Positions 7,825 to 20,983 of a stretch of DNA of 64,000 nucleotides are shown here, piece after piece. The DNA is taken from contig NZ_VFMN01000001.1 in assembly GCF_006715055.1 (NCBI RefSeq), forward strand, positions 2,418,001 through 2,482,000, in the 5' to 3' direction. A model generated the notes under the pieces. That model saw only the letters and a list, made by a program, of their open reading frames with translations. It did not search any database and was not told where the DNA came from. The DNA comes from Lapillicoccus jejuensis (GTDB taxonomy: Bacteria > Actinomycetota > Actinomycetes > Actinomycetales > Dermatophilaceae). Positions within the stretch are counted from its first letter, which is position 1, and each line of letters begins with the position of its first letter. Made by a program: the position numbers and the translations under genes.

Positions 7825-9900
7825 TCAGCGCACGGTGACGAGGACCGCCTTGGACACCTTCGAGGTGCCCGCCGCGCTGACCGACTTGACCTGGTAGCGG
7901 TAGGTCTGCCCCTTGACCACATCGGTGTCGACCCAGCTGCCGCCGCCCTGCGAGGTCGCCGGCAGCGTCGTGACCCGGATCCGGTCGCGCACGACGACGT
8001 ACTTGGTGATCGGCGGTCCGGTCGTGGCGCCCACGGTCCAGGTGACCAGCACCTGCGGGCCGGTCTGCGACGTCGCGGTGACGACCGGGGTGGGCGGCAG
8101 GCTGCTCGTGGGGGTCACGGGCAGGGCCGCCGCCCGCGGACCCTCACCGACGGCGTTGAGCGCCGACACCTCGTAGGTGTACGACGTCCCGGCGGCCGCC
8201 CCGGGGTCGGTCCACGTCGTCGCCGCGGCGCCGGTGCTGCCGACCAGGACCCGGCTGCCGCCGGACGGGGTGCGGTAGACCCGGTAGCCGGTGACGGGGG
8301 AGCCGCCCGTGGCCGACGGGGTCCGCCACGCCACGTCGACCTGGCTGGTCGAGACGGTGGCGAGGACGTCGCGGGGCGCCGCGGGGGCCGCCGCGGCCCC
8401 CCGCGCCGGCACGAGCCCGCTCACCGTCGTGGTCGCCGACGCGCCGAGCGCGTTGACCGCGACGACGTCGTACGCGTAGGTCGTCCCGTCGACCACGGCC
8501 GTGTCGTCGAACGCGGGGGTCTTCTGGCGGGAGGCGACCACCTTGGTCGTCCCGCCCGAGCGGCGCGTCACGGTGTACCAGGTGACGGGCGAGCCGTGGT
8601 CGGTGTCGGGGGCCGACCAGGTCAGCTCGACCCGGCCGTCGTACGCCGTCCCGACGAGGGCGGTGACGGGCGCCGGCACCGACTGGGCGCTCGGCGGCAC
8701 GACCTGGGCGAGGTGACCGAGCCCGGTCGTCGCGCCGAACCGGGTGAAGTCGCCACCGACGTAGAGGCTCGTCGCGTCGGCGTCCATCGACCAGATGCCG
8801 AGGGGGCTGTCGACGCGCGGGGCCCACGCCAGCACGGTGCCGGTGGCGGGGTCGACGGCGGCGATCTTCTGGCGGTCCTGCCCCCCGAACGAGGCGGTCC
8901 CGCCGAAGTGCCCGCCGCAGTAGACGACGCCGTCGACGACCTCGACGCCCTGCATGTCGCCGTTCGCCCGCTGCGACCAGCGGGTCGCGCCGGTGATGGT
9001 GTCGAGGGCGGCGCACGCGCCGCCGCCGCCCCCGACGGCGACGTACACGCTCGTGCCGTCCCCGGCGACCGCCTGCACGGGTCCCCGGGTCGTGCCGTTG
9101 GTGGGCCCTGAGGCGAAGGTGGTGTCGAGCTGGCCCGTCGCCACCGAGAGCCGCGCGAGCTTGCGGGCCGCGGTCGTGTTGCCCCCCATGACGGCGAAGT
9201 CGCCGCCGACGTAGACCGAGCCGCCGCCGGGGGCCACGAGGAACGTGCGCACCTGCGCGTCGGGCGCCGGCGCGGGCACGGCGCTGCGCGCCCCGGAGGT
9301 CGTGAGCCGGGCCAGGTAGGGGCCGGTCGTCCCGCTCGTCGTCGACACCGAGAGGAAGGAGCCGCCCACGAGGACGTCGCCGCCGACGAGGGCGAGCGCG
9401 TTGACGCTGTTCGCGGCCGAGGGGGCCCACGGGGTGAGCGCCCCGGTGGCCAGCGAGACGGCGGCGAGGCGGGTGCGCGGCTGCCCGTTGACGCTCGTGA
9501 AGTCGCCGCCCAGCCACAGGGTGGTCCCGTCGGTCGCCACCGAGAGGACCGCGCCGTTCGTGCGCGCGGCGAAGCCGGCGGCGAAGGTGCCGGTGGCCGG
9601 GTCGAACACCGCGACGTTCCCGGCGGCCCGGCTGGCGCCGGACGGACCGACGAGGGCGCTGAACGCCCCGGCGACGACGAGGCGCCCGCCGGTGGCGAGG
9701 ACCTCGTGCACGCGGCCGTTCGTGCCCCAGGTGAGGGCGGCCGAGGTCGGCAGCGGGCTCGTCGTCGCCGCGCCGGCCGGGGCCGCGGCGACGGCGCCGA
9801 GGCCGGTGGCGACGAGGGCGACGGTCGCGGCGAGGACGCCGAGGCGGCGTCGGGCCGTGCGCGGGCGGACGGGGTGCGAGGCGGGTCGGCGCAGCGGCAT
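7825..9900 (-). CDS. Secreted beta-propeller protein with three fibronectin type III domains (paralogue)
   Basis: A 691-residue exported protein with the same plan as its downstream neighbour: signal peptide to about residue 46 (arginine-rich start, then LGVLAATVALVATGLGAV), a propeller region starting TWGTNGRVHEVL with VGGDFT blades, and three fibronectin type III domains ending in VLVTVR. The start ATG at 9900 follows GAGG at about eight bases. The opening motif TWGTNGRV is shared word for word with the other copy, so the pair arose by tandem duplication. The 241 bases between the two genes could hold a separate promoter. Upstream, 541 bases without a gene separate it from the divergent mfd. 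Function unknown. Confidence 0.85.
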   Translation of the reverse strand: MPLRRPASHPVRPRTARRRLGVLAATVALVATGLGAVAAAPAGAATTSPLPTSAALTWGTNGRVHEVLATGGRLVVAGAFSALVGPSGASRAAGNVAVFDPATGTFAAGFAARTNGAVLSVATDGTTLWLGGDFTSVNGQPRTRLAAVSLATGALTPWAPSAANSVNALALVGGDVLVGGSFLSVSTTSGTTGPYLARLTTSGARSAVPAPAPDAQVRTFLVAPGGGSVYVGGDFAVMGGNTTAARKLARLSVATGQLDTTFASGPTNGTTRGPVQAVAGDGTSVYVAVGGGGGACAALDTITGATRWSQRANGDMQGVEVVDGVVYCGGHFGGTASFGGQDRQKIAAVDPATGTVLAWAPRVDSPLGIWSMDADATSLYVGGDFTRFGATTGLGHLAQVVPPSAQSVPAPVTALVGTAYDGRVELTWSAPDTDHGSPVTWYTVTRRSGGTTKVVASRQKTPAFDDTAVVDGTTYAYDVVAVNALGASATTTVSGLVPARGAAAAPAAPRDVLATVSTSQVDVAWRTPSATGGSPVTGYRVYRTPSGGSRVLVGSTGAAATTWTDPGAAAGTSYTYEVSALNAVGEGPRAAALPVTPTSSLPPTPVVTATSQTGPQVLVTWTVGATTGPPITKYVVVRDRIRVTTLPATSQGGGSWVDTDVVKGQTYRYQVKSVSAAGTSKVSKAVLVTVR

Positions 9901-10441
9901 GGAGGGTCCCTCGTGGCAGGTCGAGGGACGCCCGCACCCGGGCGTCGTCCCCCGAGGACGGCACCGGTCCGAGATGGTCCTGTCGCGCGACGACCGACCG
10001 GCGCGGAACAGCAGAGCACGTCCAGCGGCCTCCCAGGCAGGAACCGCGGATTTTGGGTCGGCGAGGGACCTGTCGTCACGCAACCGTCATGTCGGCGCGC
10101 CCGGTCCGCCCGGCTACGTCCGCTTCGGCCGCCCGCTGTCCCGTCGCTGCTCTTTCGCACCTCCGTCGCACCTCCGCCGCACCTCCGCCGCACCTCCGCC
10201 GCACCTCCGCCGCACCTCCGCCGCACCTCCGCCGCACCTCCGCCGCACCTCCGCCGGCCCGTACGACGCCGCGACGGCGGCCGGTGTCGGTGCCCTCGCC
10301 TACGATGAACAGGTCGCCCGACGGTCTCCCGGTCCACCCCGGGGTGTCACCGCCTCGGGCCGTTCGCCGTGACCGACAGGTGCTCGACAGACCGTCGCCG
10401 GCCCCACCCCGCTCGTCCACCCGCTCGTCCTTCGGAGCACC
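9901..10441. other. 541-bp divergent intergenic region upstream of mfd
   Basis: The region between the propeller gene (minus) and mfd (plus) holds a 9-copy minisatellite (10157-10255) and a TACGAT hexamer at 10301-10306 that could be the -10 box for mfd, without an obvious -35 box. A 46-codon frame from ATG 10305 ends in a GTGA overlap with the mfd start; I do not support it as a gene, but it could act as a leader. Nothing else was recognised. Confidence 0.5.
10157..10255. repeat. Tandem repeat, nine 11-bp units
   Basis: Nine head-to-tail copies of GCACCTCCGCC; the first copy differs at one base (GTC instead of GCC at its end). The period is 11, so it is not a codon repeat. Each unit holds CACCTCC, identical to the anti-Shine-Dalgarno core of bacterial 16S rRNA; the other strand therefore shows nine GGAGGTG motifs. 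Confidence 0.95.
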
Positions 10442-14137
<3,696 letters not shown>

Positions 14138-14232
14138 GCGCCACGGGCCCCGCGGACGGCACAATGGCCCGCGAGCACGTCATCCCGCACGCCCGGCGCA
14201 CCCGCCGGGCGGCCCGGCCGGAAGGACCCCGC

Positions 14233-14835
14233 ATGCTGCCGCTCCCGACCCGCGCGACCGAGGTCGGCCGAGCCGTCCCCCGCCGTCGGCGGCGCGCCGC
14301 CGTGCCCGCGCTGGCCGCAGCCGGTCTCGTCCTGCTCGGCGGCTGCAGCACCGTGCAGAAGATGAACGCCGTCGCCGTCGTCGACGGCCAGGCCGTCACG
14401 GCCGACGAGCTGACCACGGCGACCGACCAGTACAACGCCTTCGCCCGCGCGGCCGGTGGCACCGAGGCGACGCAGACGCAGATCCTGCCCTACCTCGTGC
14501 AGTCGCGGATCGTCGTGCCCTGGGCGCGGAGCACGGGCGCGTGGAAGCCGGACGCCAGCTACGCCCAGGTGCTCAGCCGGGTGCCGTCGCCCGCGCCGGA
14601 GACCAAGGACCTCTTCGAGGCGATCGTCGTCTCGGGCCAGGCCGCGCAGGGCGGGCTCTCGGAGTCCGCCGCGCAGAGCCTGCAGAAGGCGGTCCAGGAC
14701 GCCGACGTCACCGTCAACCCCCGCTACGGCACCTTCGTGCGGGGGCTGGCGCCGACGGTGACCCCGCTCTCGCCGAACTGGATCACCCCGGGCTCGACCC
14801 CGACCGCGCAGGCCACGGCGCCCGCCGGGCAGTGA
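14233..14835 (+). CDS. SurA N-terminal-like lipoprotein
   Basis: A 200-residue lipoprotein. Residues 1-37 have an RRRRR cluster, a hydrophobic core and the lipobox LLGGC with Cys about residue 38. The mature part begins NAVAVVDGQAVTADEL, which matches the start of SurA/PpiC-type chaperone N-domains; no parvulin isomerase domain follows, and the C-terminus is a Pro/Thr-rich tail. The ATG at 14233 follows GGAAGGA by six bases; an upstream in-frame ATG at 14134 would add an unlikely leader before the signal peptide. The stop overlaps mazG by GTGA. This gene occurs between mfd and mazG in many actinobacteria; a role in folding exported proteins is inferred. Confidence 0.8.
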   Translation: MLPLPTRATEVGRAVPRRRRRAAVPALAAAGLVLLGGCSTVQKMNAVAVVDGQAVTADELTTATDQYNAFARAAGGTEATQTQILPYLVQSRIVVPWARSTGAWKPDASYAQVLSRVPSPAPETKDLFEAIVVSGQAAQGGLSESAAQSLQKAVQDADVTVNPRYGTFVRGLAPTVTPLSPNWITPGSTPTAQATAPAGQ

Positions 14836-15908
14836 GCGGGGGCCGGCTCACCCTGCTGCTGACCAGCCCGCGGCTGCCCGCCGGGCTGCTCACCCGCGAG
14901 GCCTGGCAGGTCCTCGAGGCCGCCGACGAGGTGCTCGGGCACCCCGACGAGCCCCAGGTCGCCGCGGTCACCGCCGCGGGGCTGAGCGTCGCGGACCCCG
15001 CATCGGCGCACCCGGACCTCCCGCTGGGCCGCGACCTCGTCGCCCGGGCCGACGGGCGCGCGGTGGTCTGGGTCGGCTCCTCGGACGCCGACCCCGGCCT
15101 GACCGACACCGTCGCGGCCGAGGTCACCCGGCTCGTCGGTGCGGGGGTCACGCCGCCGGACGTCGAGGTCCTCGTCGGCTCGTGGGACCCGCCGGGGGCC
15201 CGAGTCCTCGACCTCGTCGCCGTCATGGACCGGCTGCGCTCGCCCGGCGGCTGCCCCTGGGACGCCCAGCAGACCCCGAGCACGCTCGTGCCCTACCTCG
15301 TCGAGGAGGCCCACGAGGCGGTCGAGGCGATCGAGGCGGCCGCCGACGCGGAGGCCCGTGGCGCGGTCCCCGACCGGGTCGCCGTCGTCGAGGAGCTCGG
15401 GGACGTGCTGCTGCAGGTCGCCTTCCACGCCCGCGTCGGCGAGGAGCACCCGCACACGCCGTTCGACCTCGACGACGTCGCCGACGCCATCGTCACCAAG
15501 CTCGTGCGCCGCCACCCGCACGTCTTCGCCGTCGACGGGTCGTTCGGCAGCGACGCCGCCGACGCCGGGGCCGTCGAGGCGAACTGGGAGCAGATCAAGG
15601 CCGGTGAGAAGGCCGCCCGGGGCGACGGGGACACCGGGCCGCTCGCCGGCGTGCCCGCCGGACTGCCCCCGCTGGCGAGGGCGACCAAGGTCGTCTCCCG
15701 GCTGCGGCGCCGGGACGCGGCCGACCTGCTCGACGGGGCCCTGACCGACGACGACCCGGCGCCCACCGCGGTCGCGGGTCGGCGTCTGCTGTCGCTCGTC
15801 GCCGAGCTCGAGGCCGACGGCGTCGACCCCGACCAGGCCCTGCGCGGGGTGCTGCGCACCCTGGACGCGGCGGCGACCCGCCCGGGCCCGCCGGACCGGG
15901 ACCGCTAG
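14832..15908 (+). CDS. mazG: MazG-family nucleoside triphosphate pyrophosphohydrolase
   Basis: A 358-residue protein. Residues about 1-118 form a poorly conserved N-terminal domain like the vestigial SAM-methylase-type extension of actinobacterial MazG; the MazG core begins near residue 130 (RLRSPGGCPWDAQQT). The Mg-binding signature is visible as EEAHEAVEAIE near 158 and EELGDVLLQVAFHA near 187. The enzyme hydrolyses (deoxy)nucleoside triphosphates to monophosphates and pyrophosphate, cleaning oxidised or non-canonical nucleotides, and lowers ppGpp in E. coli. It starts at GTG 14832 inside a GTGA overlap with the lipoprotein. Its TAG stop lies in a CTAG that is also the stop of the convergent sulfotransferase. 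Confidence 0.92.
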   Translation: MSGGRLTLLLTSPRLPAGLLTREAWQVLEAADEVLGHPDEPQVAAVTAAGLSVADPASAHPDLPLGRDLVARADGRAVVWVGSSDADPGLTDTVAAEVTRLVGAGVTPPDVEVLVGSWDPPGARVLDLVAVMDRLRSPGGCPWDAQQTPSTLVPYLVEEAHEAVEAIEAAADAEARGAVPDRVAVVEELGDVLLQVAFHARVGEEHPHTPFDLDDVADAIVTKLVRRHPHVFAVDGSFGSDAADAGAVEANWEQIKAGEKAARGDGDTGPLAGVPAGLPPLARATKVVSRLRRRDAADLLDGALTDDDPAPTAVAGRRLLSLVAELEADGVDPDQALRGVLRTLDAAATRPGPPDRDR

Positions 15909-16780
15909 GCGGTCAGCCGGCTCCAGCCGTGCGTCCAGCCGAGCAGCGCGGTGAGCCGCTCGTCGGACTCGGCCAGCTCCTCCTCGAGCCGGGCCCGCAC
16001 CGCCGGGGTCAGCTGGGTCTCGCGCGTGTCGTCCCAGTGGTTGGTCCGCTGGAACTCCACCCCGTCGAAGGCGGGCAGACCGACCCGCTCCAGCACCTCG
16101 TCGTACGTCGTCGCCGGGTCGGCGAAGAAGTCCTCGGACCGCACGACGAGCAGCTGCTCGCGCGGCACGAAGGAGAGCCACCGCTCGAGCTGGTCGGCGT
16201 ACCGGCCGCGGGTGACGTAGGACGCGTTGCGGAACAGCTCGATGCCGCGGCGGCTGCCCAGCCCGAGCCGGCGCGCGTGCGCGATCCGCTCGGGCTCGGC
16301 GTCGAGCGCGTCGACGAAGCTCAGCGACTCGGCGGCGTACTCGAGGTTGTGCAGGTAGTGGCTGTAGGCCCGCTCGACCGGGTCGCGCAGCAGGGCCACG
16401 AAGAGGGCGTCCGGCAGCCGCTCGGCGGCGCGGGCGGGCACCCGGGGGTCGGCGAGGTAGAGGGGGCTGGCCTCCATCGCGCGCTGGTGCGGCAGGACGG
16501 CGGGGAAGTGCCCGGCGTACCAGCCGGGGCCCTTGCCGTAGTGCAGGCTCAGCGCGTTGAGCTCCTTGGAGCGGGGGGTGACGACGTCGGGGTGGGCCGC
16601 CAGGTAGCGGAAGAGCGACGTCGTCCCGCAGCGCTGGCCGCCGATGACGACGACGTCCGGCAGCGACGTGCCGACGCCGGGGGCGAGCGAGCGCGCCCAG
16701 GCGCGGGTCGTCGTGTAGGCGCGGCGCAGGCGGGTGCGCTCGCGTCGTCGCAGCGCGCCGTGACGGGCTGGTGCGGGCAC
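15905..16780 (-). CDS. Sulfotransferase domain protein
   Basis: A 291-residue sulfotransferase. The P-loop is VIGGQRCGTTSLFRYL near residues 44-59 and the 3'-phosphate binding segment is LLRDPVERAYSHYLHN near 130. Both match the heparan-sulfate N-deacetylase/N-sulfotransferase-like group that often modifies extracellular polysaccharides. The start is GTG 16780 with an excellent AGGAGGT five bases upstream. It is convergent with mazG and shares the palindromic stop CTAG at 15905-15908. It sits inside an otherwise conserved housekeeping block (mazG to eno), so it was probably inserted there; base composition does not differ by eye. It is the third sulfotransferase within 16 kb, consistent with a sulfated surface glycan. 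Confidence 0.87.
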   Translation of the reverse strand: MPAPARHGALRRRERTRLRRAYTTTRAWARSLAPGVGTSLPDVVVIGGQRCGTTSLFRYLAAHPDVVTPRSKELNALSLHYGKGPGWYAGHFPAVLPHQRAMEASPLYLADPRVPARAAERLPDALFVALLRDPVERAYSHYLHNLEYAAESLSFVDALDAEPERIAHARRLGLGSRRGIELFRNASYVTRGRYADQLERWLSFVPREQLLVVRSEDFFADPATTYDEVLERVGLPAFDGVEFQRTNHWDDTRETQLTPAVRARLEEELAESDERLTALLGWTHGWSRLTA

Positions 16781-16992
16781 GGGGGACCTCCTGGGACGGG
16801 CCGGGCCGTCGGGGGGACGCGGTGGCGAGGGGAGAGCGGTGAGAGGTGCGCTGGGGACGGGGCTGCCGGCCGGGGAAGACTCGCAGTCCGAGGTGAAGCC
16901 TACTCATCCGGGAGGGATCGGGACGGTGAACGCGGGAACCGGTCCGACCGCACCTCGGGCGCGCGCGCCGCGGGTCCCGCGAGGGTGGCTAG

Positions 16993-18360
<1,368 letters not shown>

Positions 18361-18409
18361 GCCTCGACGGGCCCACGCAGCGCGCCGTCCGCGACGCGCA
18401 GGACGCCGT

Positions 18410-18447
18410 ACGGCGCCGCCACGCCCACCCGGGCGTGGCGGCGCCGT
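18410..18447 (+). terminator. Perfect 17-bp hairpin after enolase
   Basis: Arms 18410-18426 and 18431-18447 pair without mismatch around the loop ACCC. It starts 50 bases after the eno stop and 81 bases before the ftsB-like ATG. It lacks a U-tract, so it may act as terminator or attenuator. The left arm overlaps a GCCGTACGGC palindrome (18405-18414). Confidence 0.75.
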
Positions 18448-18527
18448 CGTCGTCCCGGTGCCTGACACACTGGGCGGCGAGCGAGTGGGCGCGACGAGCC
18501 GCGCGAGAAGTGGGACGAGAGGTGACG

Positions 18528-19142
18528 ATGGACCGGACCGCACGACCCGGCCGCCCGGCCGGGCGGGCCACGTCCGCCACCCCCCGTCCCCGGGCCCCGC
18601 GACCGGCGTCCGGCCGGACGACGACGGCACGCCCGAGCGCCGCCCGCACGACGAGCCCGCGCCCCGGCCCGGCCGCCCGACGCCCGGCCGAGGCCTCCCG
18701 GGGCCGCACGCCGCAGCCGGTCGAGCCGACCTCGTCCAAGGCCTGGGTGCGCGGCGCCGTCCTCGCGACGATCGTCGTCATGCTGCTCGTCACGCTCGTC
18801 CCGACCGCGCGGTCGGTCATCCGGCAGCGCAGCCAGATCGCCCAGCTCCACTCGACGATCGCCGCGCAGGAGGCCGACGTCGCCGCGCAGCAGGCCGAGC
18901 TGGCCCGCTGGCAGGACCCGGCCTACGTCGAGCAGCAGGCCCGGGAGCGGCTGAAGTTCGTCAAGCCGGGGGAGAAGTCGTACTCCGTCATCGACCCCGC
19001 CGACGCGGCCCCGTCGCTGCCCTCGGGAGCCAGCGTCGCCGCGCCGTCGTCCTCGGGCACCCTGCCCTGGTACGGCGCGCTGTGGAAGTCCGTGCAGCTG
19101 GCCGACCAGCCCACCGCCGGCATGGAGCCGGTCGCCCCGTGA
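18528..19142 (+). CDS. Septum formation initiator (FtsB/DivIC family)
   Basis: A 204-residue bitopic membrane protein. A long Pro/Arg/Ala-rich cytoplasmic N-terminus (about 70 residues) precedes one transmembrane helix (WVRGAVLATIVVMLLVTLVP, about 74-93). A coiled coil follows (SQIAQLHSTIAAQEADVAAQQAELARWQ), then the family motif DPAYVEQQARERLKFVKPGE. It belongs to the FtsBLQ division subcomplex family that links FtsW/FtsI to the divisome. The ATG at 18528 is preceded by AGAGG at five bases; a GTG six bases earlier is the alternative. Its stop overlaps the DUF501 gene by GTGA, and the eno, ftsB-like, DUF501, ppx order is conserved in actinobacteria. Confidence 0.88.
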   Translation: MDRTARPGRPAGRATSATPRPRAPRPASGRTTTARPSAARTTSPRPGPAARRPAEASRGRTPQPVEPTSSKAWVRGAVLATIVVMLLVTLVPTARSVIRQRSQIAQLHSTIAAQEADVAAQQAELARWQDPAYVEQQARERLKFVKPGEKSYSVIDPADAAPSLPSGASVAAPSSSGTLPWYGALWKSVQLADQPTAGMEPVAP

Positions 19143-19681
19143 GCGACGCCCCGCCGGATCCCGGGCGGGCCGACGGCGTGACCGACGCGGACCTCGCCGC
19201 GATGTCCCGCCAGCGCGGCCGGCCGATGCGCGGGGTCGTCGCCGTCGCGCACCGCTGCCCGTGCGGCGAGCCCGACGTCGTGCGGACCGCGCCGCGGCTG
19301 CCCGACGGCACGCCGTTCCCGACGTCCTTCTACGCGACCTGCCCGCGGCTGACCGGGGCGCTGAGCACGCTCGAGAGCCAGGGCCTCATGCGCGAGATGC
19401 AGGACCGGCTGGGCGCCGAGCCCGAGCTGGCGACGGCATACCTCGCCGCCCACGAGGACTACCTGCGCCGCCGTGCCGAGCTCGGCTCGGTCGAGGAGAT
19501 CGACGGCATCTCCGCCGGCGGCATGCCCGACCGGGTCAAGTGCCTGCACGTCCTCGCCGCGCACTCCCTCGGCGTCGGACCCGGCGTCAACCCGCTCGGC
19601 GACGAGGCGCTCGCGCTGCTCGGGCCGTGGTGGGAGCCGACGAGCTGCGCCCAGCAGGCCGCGGAGGACCCGGCGTCGTGA
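19139..19681 (+). CDS. DUF501 family protein
   Basis: A 180-residue soluble protein of the DUF501 family, whose function is not known. Conserved-looking features are the RCPCGEPDVVRTAPRL segment, the PFPTSFYATCPRL block and the C-terminal GGMPDRVKCLHVLAAHSLG region with an invariant Cys-Leu-His. It starts at GTG 19139 in a GTGA overlap with the ftsB-like gene, and its own stop overlaps ppx by GTGA, so the three proteins should be made in fixed ratio. The three conserved cysteines and the histidine could bind a metal; that is an inference. Confidence 0.88.
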   Translation: MSDAPPDPGRADGVTDADLAAMSRQRGRPMRGVVAVAHRCPCGEPDVVRTAPRLPDGTPFPTSFYATCPRLTGALSTLESQGLMREMQDRLGAEPELATAYLAAHEDYLRRRAELGSVEEIDGISAGGMPDRVKCLHVLAAHSLGVGPGVNPLGDEALALLGPWWEPTSCAQQAAEDPAS

Positions 19682-20661
19682 CCTCGCGGTCCGTGCGGGT
19701 GGGCGCCGTCGACTGCGGCACCAACTCGATCCGACTGCTCGTCGCCGACGTCGACGAGGCGGGCGGGCTCACCGACGTCGTGCGCGACGTCGAGGTCGTC
19801 CGGCTCGGCTACGGCGTCGACCGCACCGGCCGGATCGACCCGGCGGCGATGGAGCGCACCCTCGCGCAGAGCCGCCGGTACGCCGACGCGTGCGCGGACG
19901 CCGGGGTGGGCGCCGTGCGCTTCGTCGCGACGTCGGCGTCCCGGGACGCCGAGAACGCGGCCGAGTTCGTCGCGGGCGTGCGCGAGGCGTTCGCCCGCTG
20001 GGACGTCGCGCCCGAGGTCGTCACCGGCGCCGAGGAGGCGGCCCTGTCGTTCCGCGGCGCGACGGGCGACCTGCGCGCGGCGGGGGTCGCGGCGCCGTAC
20101 CTCGTCGTCGACCTGGGCGGCGGCTCGACCGAGCTGGCCCGCGGCACCGACACCGTCGAGGCGGCGCTGTCGGTCGACGTCGGCAGCGTCCGGCTGCACG
20201 AGCGGCACCTGGCCGGTGACCCGCCGACGCCGGAGCAGGTCGAGGCGGCCCGGGCCGATGTCGACGTGGCCCTCGACGCCGCCGACGCGGCCGTCGACCT
20301 CGGGTCGGTGCGCGCCCTGGTCGGCCTCGCCGGGTCGGTCACGACGATCACGGCGCACCGCCTGCGGCTGCCGGCGTACGACGCCGCGGCCGTCCACCTC
20401 GCGACGTGCTCGCCGGACGAGGCCCGCGCCGCGTCGCTCGACCTGCTGCACGCGACCCGCGCGGAGCGGGCCGCGCTGCCCTACGTGCACCCGGGCCGGG
20501 TCGACGTCATCGGCGCCGGCGCGCTGGTGTGGGAGCGGGTCGTGGCCCGCGTCGAGGCCCGCAGCGCGCCGTACCGGAGCGGGGAGCCGCTGCTCGTCGT
20601 GACGAGCGAGCACGACATCCTCGACGGGATCGCGCTCACCGCCGCCGAGCGCCTGCGCTGA
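19678..20661 (+). CDS. ppx: Exopolyphosphatase, Ppx/GppA family
   Basis: A 327-residue ASKHA-fold phosphatase that removes terminal phosphate from polyphosphate and may also act on pppGpp. The N-terminal phosphate loop reads AVDCGTNSIRLLVAD, and the second nucleotide/phosphate loop VVDLGGGSTEL lies near residue 142; GLAGSVTTITAHRL near 220 is a further family motif. The length fits the short actinobacterial Ppx1 type without an HD domain. It starts at GTG 19678 in a GTGA overlap with the DUF501 gene. The stop is followed by two palindromes (20683-20746 and 20768-20830) in the convergent 322-bp gap. Confidence 0.92.
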   Translation: MTSRSVRVGAVDCGTNSIRLLVADVDEAGGLTDVVRDVEVVRLGYGVDRTGRIDPAAMERTLAQSRRYADACADAGVGAVRFVATSASRDAENAAEFVAGVREAFARWDVAPEVVTGAEEAALSFRGATGDLRAAGVAAPYLVVDLGGGSTELARGTDTVEAALSVDVGSVRLHERHLAGDPPTPEQVEAARADVDVALDAADAAVDLGSVRALVGLAGSVTTITAHRLRLPAYDAAAVHLATCSPDEARAASLDLLHATRAERAALPYVHPGRVDVIGAGALVWERVVARVEARSAPYRSGEPLLVVTSEHDILDGIALTAAERLR

Positions 20662-20682
20662 GCCCCTGACCGCCGACCCACC

Positions 20683-20746
20683 CGAATCGGGTTCGCGGCG
20701 CTCGGCTCGGGTCGTGACGGGAGCCGAGCGGGACGAATCCGATTCG
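20683..20746. repeat. 64-bp palindromic element, intergenic copy
   Basis: Starts CGAATCGGGTTCG and ends CGAATCCGATTCG; the centre is CTCGGCTC, a GTCGTGAC core flanked by GG pairs, then GAGCCGAG, so the whole folds on itself. The same 64-bp layout occurs twice inside meaB (43804-43867 and 43879-43942). This copy starts 22 bases after the ppx stop and could also work as its terminator. Confidence 0.85.
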
Positions 20747-20767
20747 CGGGGCTGCCCCGGACACGGC

Positions 20768-20830
20768 GATGCCCCCGGTACCGACCCACCCTGCCCGTGG
20801 GTTGAGGTACCGGGGACATCGAGCTCCCGT
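20768..20830. repeat. 63-bp palindrome of a different sequence
   Basis: Arms of 15 bp (20768-20782, ending CCCCGGTACC, and 20816-20830, starting GGTACCGGGG) pair with one mismatch. An inner stem CCCAC/GTGGG lies within. It sits 21 bases after the 64-bp element in the 322-bp gap between convergent ppx and the DUF2510 gene. Most of the rest of that gap (20831-20983) shows nothing recognisable. Confidence 0.75.
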
Positions 20831-20983
20831 GTTCGTGACGGGCGCGACCGGCCGCCCGGGAGGATCGTCAGGCCCTTCCCGTCACGTGGAGAAGACTGTC
20901 AGCGTCGGCGGGGCCGGACCATCGACCGTGCCGGTCGACCCACCTCGTCCGTACGGCTCCCCGACCCGGCGAACGGCTCGGCC

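Noticed and set aside
10157-10255. CRISPR array
   Set aside because: The units are 11 bp, directly adjacent and without spacers; it is a minisatellite.
20683-20746. Plain intrinsic terminator of ppx as a full explanation
   Set aside because: The same 64-bp structure occurs twice inside the meaB coding region, which a terminator would not.
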